64,000 bases of DNA from Bradyrhizobium sp. (GTDB lineage: Bacteria; Pseudomonadota; Alphaproteobacteria; Rhizobiales; Xanthobacteraceae). Shown piece by piece: positions 60,370 to 64,000 of the stretch. A model generated the notes under the pieces. The model was given only the letters and a program-made list of their open reading frames with translations, did not search any database and had not been told where the DNA came from. The translations under genes were made by a program, and so were the position numbers. Location: NCBI RefSeq assembly GCF_027451485.1, contig NZ_DAIDJE010000089.1:1-64000 (forward strand), in the 5' to 3' direction. Each line of letters starts with the position of its first letter. Position 1 is the stretch's first letter.

Positions 60370-61029
60370 TCAATGCCCAACATGCTCCGGCAACGACAGC
60401 CCGAACGCCTTCGTCAAATCCTCGATCTGCGCAGGCGTCAGGTAACGCGGGTTCAGGCCCCGCAACAGCAAATAGAGCTTTGCGGTCTCTTCCAGTTCCT
60501 CGACCGCAAACACGGCTGCTTCCAGCGAGTCGCCTGACACCACGGGACCGTGATTGGCGAGCAGGACGGAGGAATATTTGCCGGCAAGGCCCTTGATGGC
60601 GTCGGCAACGGCGGGGTCGCCGGGCCGGTAGTAGGGCACAAGCGCGGTCGTGCCGCATTTCATCAGGTAGTAGGCGGTCATCGGCGGCAGCGCGGCGCGG
60701 GGGTCGATTTCCGGCAGCATCGACAGCGCCACCGAATGGGTCGAATGCAGATGCACGACGGCGCGTGCTGCGCCACGCGTCTCATACAGCGCGCTGTGCA
60801 GCGGTACTTCCTTGGTCGGGGCGTCGCCGGAGAGGAGGCGGCCTGTCGCATCGAGCCGTGACAGCCGCGCCGGATCAAGGAATCCGAGCGAGGCATTGGT
60901 CGGAGTGACCAGCCAGCCGCCACCGTCGAGTTTGACGGAAATATTGCCTGAGGAGCCCGGCGTCAGACCGCGCTCGAACAGGGAACGGCCGAGGCGGCAG
61001 ATTTCCTCGCGGATTCTTGTTTCGCTCAT
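60370..61029 (-). CDS. otnC: 3-oxo-tetronate 4-phosphate decarboxylase OtnC (class II aldolase fold)
   Basis: This 219-residue class II aldolase/adducin-fold enzyme catalyses the last step of threonate/erythronate breakdown: decarboxylation of 3-oxo-tetronate 4-phosphate to dihydroxyacetone phosphate. Metal and acid residues appear in LTPGSSGNISVK (about 22-33), TKEVPLHSALYETR, VVHLHSTHS (about 91-99) and ANHGPVVSG. GGGAGG lies six bases before the ATG. It is encoded opposite to ltnD, otnI and otnK, 99 bases away, so the divergent region should contain promoters for both. Assignment rests on fold plus pathway neighbours. Confidence 0.87.
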   Translation of the reverse strand: MSETRIREEICRLGRSLFERGLTPGSSGNISVKLDGGGWLVTPTNASLGFLDPARLSRLDATGRLLSGDAPTKEVPLHSALYETRGAARAVVHLHSTHSVALSMLPEIDPRAALPPMTAYYLMKCGTTALVPYYRPGDPAVADAIKGLAGKYSSVLLANHGPVVSGDSLEAAVFAVEELEETAKLYLLLRGLNPRYLTPAQIEDLTKAFGLSLPEHVGH

Positions 61030-61128
61030 CGCGGGCCTCCCTTTTCCTGCCTTGTCCCACGCTTTGGCAGCGCGGCCAAGCCGTGATAGGCAGGAGGCAA
61101 ATTTGTAGAAGTCTCAAGGGAACGCCGC

Positions 61129-62043
61129 ATGACCTCTTCAGCCAAACCGCGTATCGCCGTCATCGGCCTGGGCTCGATGGGTTACGGCATGGCCGGCGCG
61201 CTCAGACGCGCGGGATTTGATGTCACCGGCTGCGATGTCGCGGCAGAGGCGGTCAAACGGTTCGTGTCCGAAGGCGGCAAGGGGGCCGCGACCCCGGCAG
61301 AGGCGGCGAAGGATGCCGGCATCGTCGTCAGCGTGGTGGTCAACGCCGCCCAGACCGAGGCTATTTTGTTCGGCAAGGAAGGTGTTGCCGAAACCCTCGC
61401 GAGGGACGCCGTCTTCGTTTCCTCCGCCACCATGGACCCTGAGATCGCAAGGCGGCTTGCCAAACAGCTGGAAGCGACGGGACGGCACTATCTCGATGGG
61501 CCGATTTCAGGCGGCGCGCAGCGTGCGGCGCAGGGAGAATTGACGATCCTCGCCTCGGGAACTGCTGCCGCGTTCGCCAGGGCGCGTCCGGCCCTGGATG
61601 CCATGGCAGCCAAGCTTTATGAACTCGGCGATGCGGCAGGCCAGGGCGCGGCCTTCAAGATGATCAACCAGCTGCTTGCCGGCGTTCATATCGCAGCCGC
61701 CTCCGAGGCAATGGCCTTTGCCGCAAGGCAGGGCCTCGATATCCGCAAAGTCTATGAGGTGATTACCGCCTCCGCCGGCAATTCCTGGATGTTCGAAAAC
61801 CGCATGCCGCATGTGCTCGACGGCGACTATACGCCGCGCAGCGCAGTGGAAATTTTCGTCAAGGACTTGGGAATCATTCAGGACATGGCGCGCAATGCGA
61901 GATTTCCGGTGCCGGTCTCGGCAGCCGCGTTGCAGATGTTTCTCATGACAGCGGCTGCCGGCATGGGCCGCGATGACGATGCGTCGGTCGCGCGGATGTA
62001 TGCGCGTATCACGGGCACCCATCTGCCGGGCGAGCCGAAATAA
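61129..62043 (+). CDS. ltnD: L-threonate dehydrogenase LtnD
   Basis: This 304-residue NAD-dependent beta-hydroxyacid dehydrogenase has the cofactor motif GLGSMGYGMAGALRRAGFDVTGCD (about 10-33), the substrate motif DGPISGGAQRA (about 123-133) and the catalytic Lys region GAAFKMINQLLAG (about 174-186). It oxidises C2 of L-threonate to give 2-oxo-tetronate. It is the first gene of the plus-strand otn operon, 25 bases before otnI. Neighbouring otnI, otnK and otnC make the assignment firm relative to other members such as glycerate or 3-hydroxyisobutyrate dehydrogenases. Confidence 0.9.
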   Translation: MTSSAKPRIAVIGLGSMGYGMAGALRRAGFDVTGCDVAAEAVKRFVSEGGKGAATPAEAAKDAGIVVSVVVNAAQTEAILFGKEGVAETLARDAVFVSSATMDPEIARRLAKQLEATGRHYLDGPISGGAQRAAQGELTILASGTAAAFARARPALDAMAAKLYELGDAAGQGAAFKMINQLLAGVHIAAASEAMAFAARQGLDIRKVYEVITASAGNSWMFENRMPHVLDGDYTPRSAVEIFVKDLGIIQDMARNARFPVPVSAAALQMFLMTAAAGMGRDDDASVARMYARITGTHLPGEPK

Positions 62044-62067
62044 GCCTGGACAATACGAGGACATCGG

Positions 62068-62850
62068 ATGCCGCATTTCGCCGCCAATCTGACGCTATTG
62101 TTTAACGAGGTGCCGTTCCTCGACCGCTTCGAGGCTGCGGCCAAGGCCGGCTTTACAGCCGTCGAATTCCTGTTTCCCTATGCATTCCCGGTGGACGAAA
62201 TCGGCAAACGCCTGCGCGACAACGGCCTGACGCAGGCCTTGTTCAATCTGCCGCCGGGTAATTGGGATGCCGGAGAAAAGGGTTTTGCCGCGCTGCCTGA
62301 GCGCTTCGATGACTTGAAACAGAGCCTAGTCATCGCGCTGCCTTACGCGCAGGCAACCGGCGTCAAGCGGTTGCATTTGATGTCGGGGTTGGCCGATCGA
62401 GGCGACCGGCGTGCCGTGGAGGCCTTCTACAAGTCCGTGACATGGGCGGCGGAGTTCTTCTCGCCCTACGGCATCGACGTCGTTCTGGAGCCGCTCAATA
62501 CGCGCAACACGCCGAATTACTTTCTCAACGACTTCGGCTTCGCGCGCGACGTGATCGAGGAATTGAAAATTCCGAACCTGAAGCTGCAGTTCGACATCTA
62601 TCACTGCCAGATCCTGCACGGCGATGTGACGATGCGGTTGCGCGAGATGATGCCGATCATCGGCCACATTCAGATTGCGAGCATCCCCTCGCGCCACGAG
62701 CCGGATGACGAAGAGCTGAACTATCCGTTCCTGTTCGCCGAGCTCGACCGGCTCGGTTACGCGGGCTTTGTCGGCTGCGAATACAATCCGCGCGGCAAGA
62801 CAACTGATGGTCTTGCCTGGTTCAATCCCTATGCGGGAGTGAAGCGGTGA
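62068..62850 (+). CDS. otnI: 2-oxo-tetronate isomerase OtnI
   Basis: This 260-residue TIM-barrel enzyme of the hydroxypyruvate-isomerase-like family moves the keto group from C2 to C3 of the tetronate. It starts MPHFAANLTLLFNEVPFLDRFEAAAKAGF, and the catalytic Glu residues lie in VVLEPLNTRNTPNYF (about 142-156) and VGCEYNPRG (about 236-244). QFDIYHCQ (about 175-182) carries a metal ligand. Its stop overlaps the otnK GTG by four bases. Confidence 0.92.
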   Translation: MPHFAANLTLLFNEVPFLDRFEAAAKAGFTAVEFLFPYAFPVDEIGKRLRDNGLTQALFNLPPGNWDAGEKGFAALPERFDDLKQSLVIALPYAQATGVKRLHLMSGLADRGDRRAVEAFYKSVTWAAEFFSPYGIDVVLEPLNTRNTPNYFLNDFGFARDVIEELKIPNLKLQFDIYHCQILHGDVTMRLREMMPIIGHIQIASIPSRHEPDDEELNYPFLFAELDRLGYAGFVGCEYNPRGKTTDGLAWFNPYAGVKR

Positions 62851-64000
62851 AACTGGCCTTGGGCTGTATCGCGGACGACTATACGGGCGCGTCCGATCTC
62901 GCCAACACGCTGACCCGCGCCGGCCTGCGCACGGTCCAGACGATCGGAGTTCCCGCGGACGAGCTGAAGCTGCCCGAGGTCGATGCCGTGGTGGTCTCGC
63001 TCAAGAGCCGCTCGATCGAGGCCGGCCTTGCCGTGTCGCGCTCGCGTGCGGCTGACAAATGGCTGCGCAGCCGTGGCGCGGATCACGTGCTCTTCAAGAT
63101 CTGCTCGACCTTCGATTCAACCGATGCGGGCAATATCGGTCCGGTGATGGATGCGCTGCGGGCCGATTGCGTCGAGAAAATCGTTCTGGTTACGCCAGCT
63201 TTTCCCGAGACCGGCCGTACCGTCTATCAAGGCAATCTGTTCGTCGGTCTCGTGCCACTGAACGAGAGCCCGCTCAAGGATCATCCACTCAACCCGATGC
63301 ACGATTCCAATCTGGTGCGGGTGCTCGCGCGCCAGAGCAAAACCAAAGTCGGTCTGGTCAATCTCGCGACCGTCGTTCGCGGACCAGAGGCGATGCGGGC
63401 GCACCTTGCGGATCTCTCCGGCAAAGGAATCGGAGCGGCAATCGTCGATGCGGTGTTCGATCTCGATCTCGAGACAATCGGCGCCGTTGCGCTCGATCAC
63501 CGGCTGTCTGTTGGCGCCTCGGGCATAGGTCTTGGTTTGGCGCGCGCGTTGATCGGATCAGGCCGGGTGCCGAAGGGTGCTTCGAGCAAGATGGAAGAAG
63601 CGTCGGTCGGCGGACCGGCAGCCTGCCTCGCCGGTAGTTGCTCCCAAGCCACGCTCCAGCAGATAGCCAACGCCGAAGCGACCATGCCGGTCCTTCACCT
63701 TGATCCGGACCGTATAGTTACGGGATCGGATGAAGTCCGCCGGGCGCTTGCCTGGGCTGCCCAGAGGATAACTGAAGGCCCCGTTCTGATCGCCTCCAGC
63801 TCCACGCCGGATCAGGTGGCAGCCCTGCAATCCCGTCATGGCCGCGATGCAGCCGGACATGCCATCGAGCAGGCCATGGCCGACATCGCGGAAGCATTGG
63901 TCGTCTCGGGCGTGCGGCGGCTGGTGATTGCAGGTGGTGAAACTTCGGGCGCCGTTGTGGATCGCCTGGGCATTCCCGGTTTTCTCGTCGGTAGGGAAAT
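62847..64000 (+). CDS. otnK: 3-oxo-tetronate kinase OtnK (cut by window end)
   Basis: This four-carbon acid sugar kinase (DUF1537) phosphorylates 3-oxo-tetronate at C4. The GTG start overlaps the otnI stop. The N-terminal MKLALGCIADDYTGASDLANTL holds the ADDxTGA motif of the family, and VTPAFPETGRTVYQG, DVFDLDLE-type and LVIAGGETSGAVVDRLGI (about 357-374) follow. About 384 residues are in the window, and a typical protein is around 420, so only the last part is missing. With otnI, ltnD and otnC the pathway to dihydroxyacetone phosphate is complete. Confidence 0.94.
   Translation, partial: MKLALGCIADDYTGASDLANTLTRAGLRTVQTIGVPADELKLPEVDAVVVSLKSRSIEAGLAVSRSRAADKWLRSRGADHVLFKICSTFDSTDAGNIGPVMDALRADCVEKIVLVTPAFPETGRTVYQGNLFVGLVPLNESPLKDHPLNPMHDSNLVRVLARQSKTKVGLVNLATVVRGPEAMRAHLADLSGKGIGAAIVDAVFDLDLETIGAVALDHRLSVGASGIGLGLARALIGSGRVPKGASSKMEEASVGGPAACLAGSCSQATLQQIANAEATMPVLHLDPDRIVTGSDEVRRALAWAAQRITEGPVLIASSSTPDQVAALQSRHGRDAAGHAIEQAMADIAEALVVSGVRRLVIAGGETSGAVVDRLGIPGFLVGRE

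Noticed and set aside
1..64000. CRISPR array, tRNA or rRNA genes, insertion sequence transposases, prophage
   Set aside because: No regularly spaced direct repeats, no cloverleaf or rRNA-like sequence, and no transposase or phage protein were recognised on reading both strands.

Overview
The window is dense, GC-rich alphaproteobacterial DNA. Coding density, GC-biased codon use, the dispersed palindromes (mirror-image ends such as GTCATTGCGAGC...GCTCGCAATGAC, and ATGGCCGG...CCGGCCAT hairpins) and the gene set (phenylacetate pathway, P450s, TRAP, Liv and NitT/TauT importers, PHA proteins) point to a Bradyrhizobium/Rhodopseudomonas-type soil bacterium. The genus is an inference from general resemblance; no search was run. 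No rRNA, tRNA, CRISPR array or transposase was seen. Almost every gene is catabolic, a transporter, or a local regulator.

Layout. 1-3573: a TRAP transporter with two tandem DctP binding proteins (the first cut by the window edge), DctQ and DctM. 3576-8841: a PaaG-like crotonase, a cytochrome P450 followed four bases later by its FAD-dependent ferredoxin reductase, a PfkB kinase and a TetR regulator. 8842-10018: a gene-poor stretch with a long non-coding repeat-like sequence, a perfect terminator hairpin and one small exported protein. 10019-17947: a NitT/TauT-type ABC importer whose three genes are separated by palindromic repeats, running into a tight set of four enzymes (enolase superfamily, Gfo/Idh/MocA, DUF993 aldolase-like, TIM-barrel isomerase/epimerase-like). 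This set looks like a complete but unassigned oxidise-isomerise-dehydrate-cleave route for a sugar or sugar acid, and is the best candidate for an undescribed system.

18008-29827: a second P450 facing a split two-subunit ThDP decarboxylase; a TetR-controlled RND efflux pair with a clear palindromic operator; a 251-residue protein of uncertain function; a gamma-glutamyltransferase-like enzyme facing a DadA-like FAD oxidase. 30024-34471: DUF6489, two alpha/beta hydrolases, a GFA protein, a decayed P450 fragment, a PHA-associated protein and a phasin with a rich upstream region. 34853-41314: the phenylacetyl-CoA module paaX, paaABCDE, paaK and, convergent, paaI. The later beta-oxidation-like steps (paaG/Z/F/H/J) are not linked.

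41454-53638: a run of single-gene catabolic units: quinone-reductase-like protein, hydrolase-OsmC fusion, MFS permease, a third P450 with its own 3Fe-4S ferredoxin, amidase, kynurenine-formamidase-like hydrolase, an SDR lacking its catalytic residues, a tartrate/malate-type dehydrogenase, a D-2-hydroxyacid dehydrogenase and an M20 amidohydrolase. 53832-64000: a LysR gene facing a DUF1445 gene, a five-gene Liv-type ABC importer, and the threonate/erythronate pathway otnC, ltnD, otnI, otnK (otnK runs off the window). Starts were chosen from Shine-Dalgarno matches, overlaps with the upstream stop, and usual family lengths; many differ from the longest possible reading frame.
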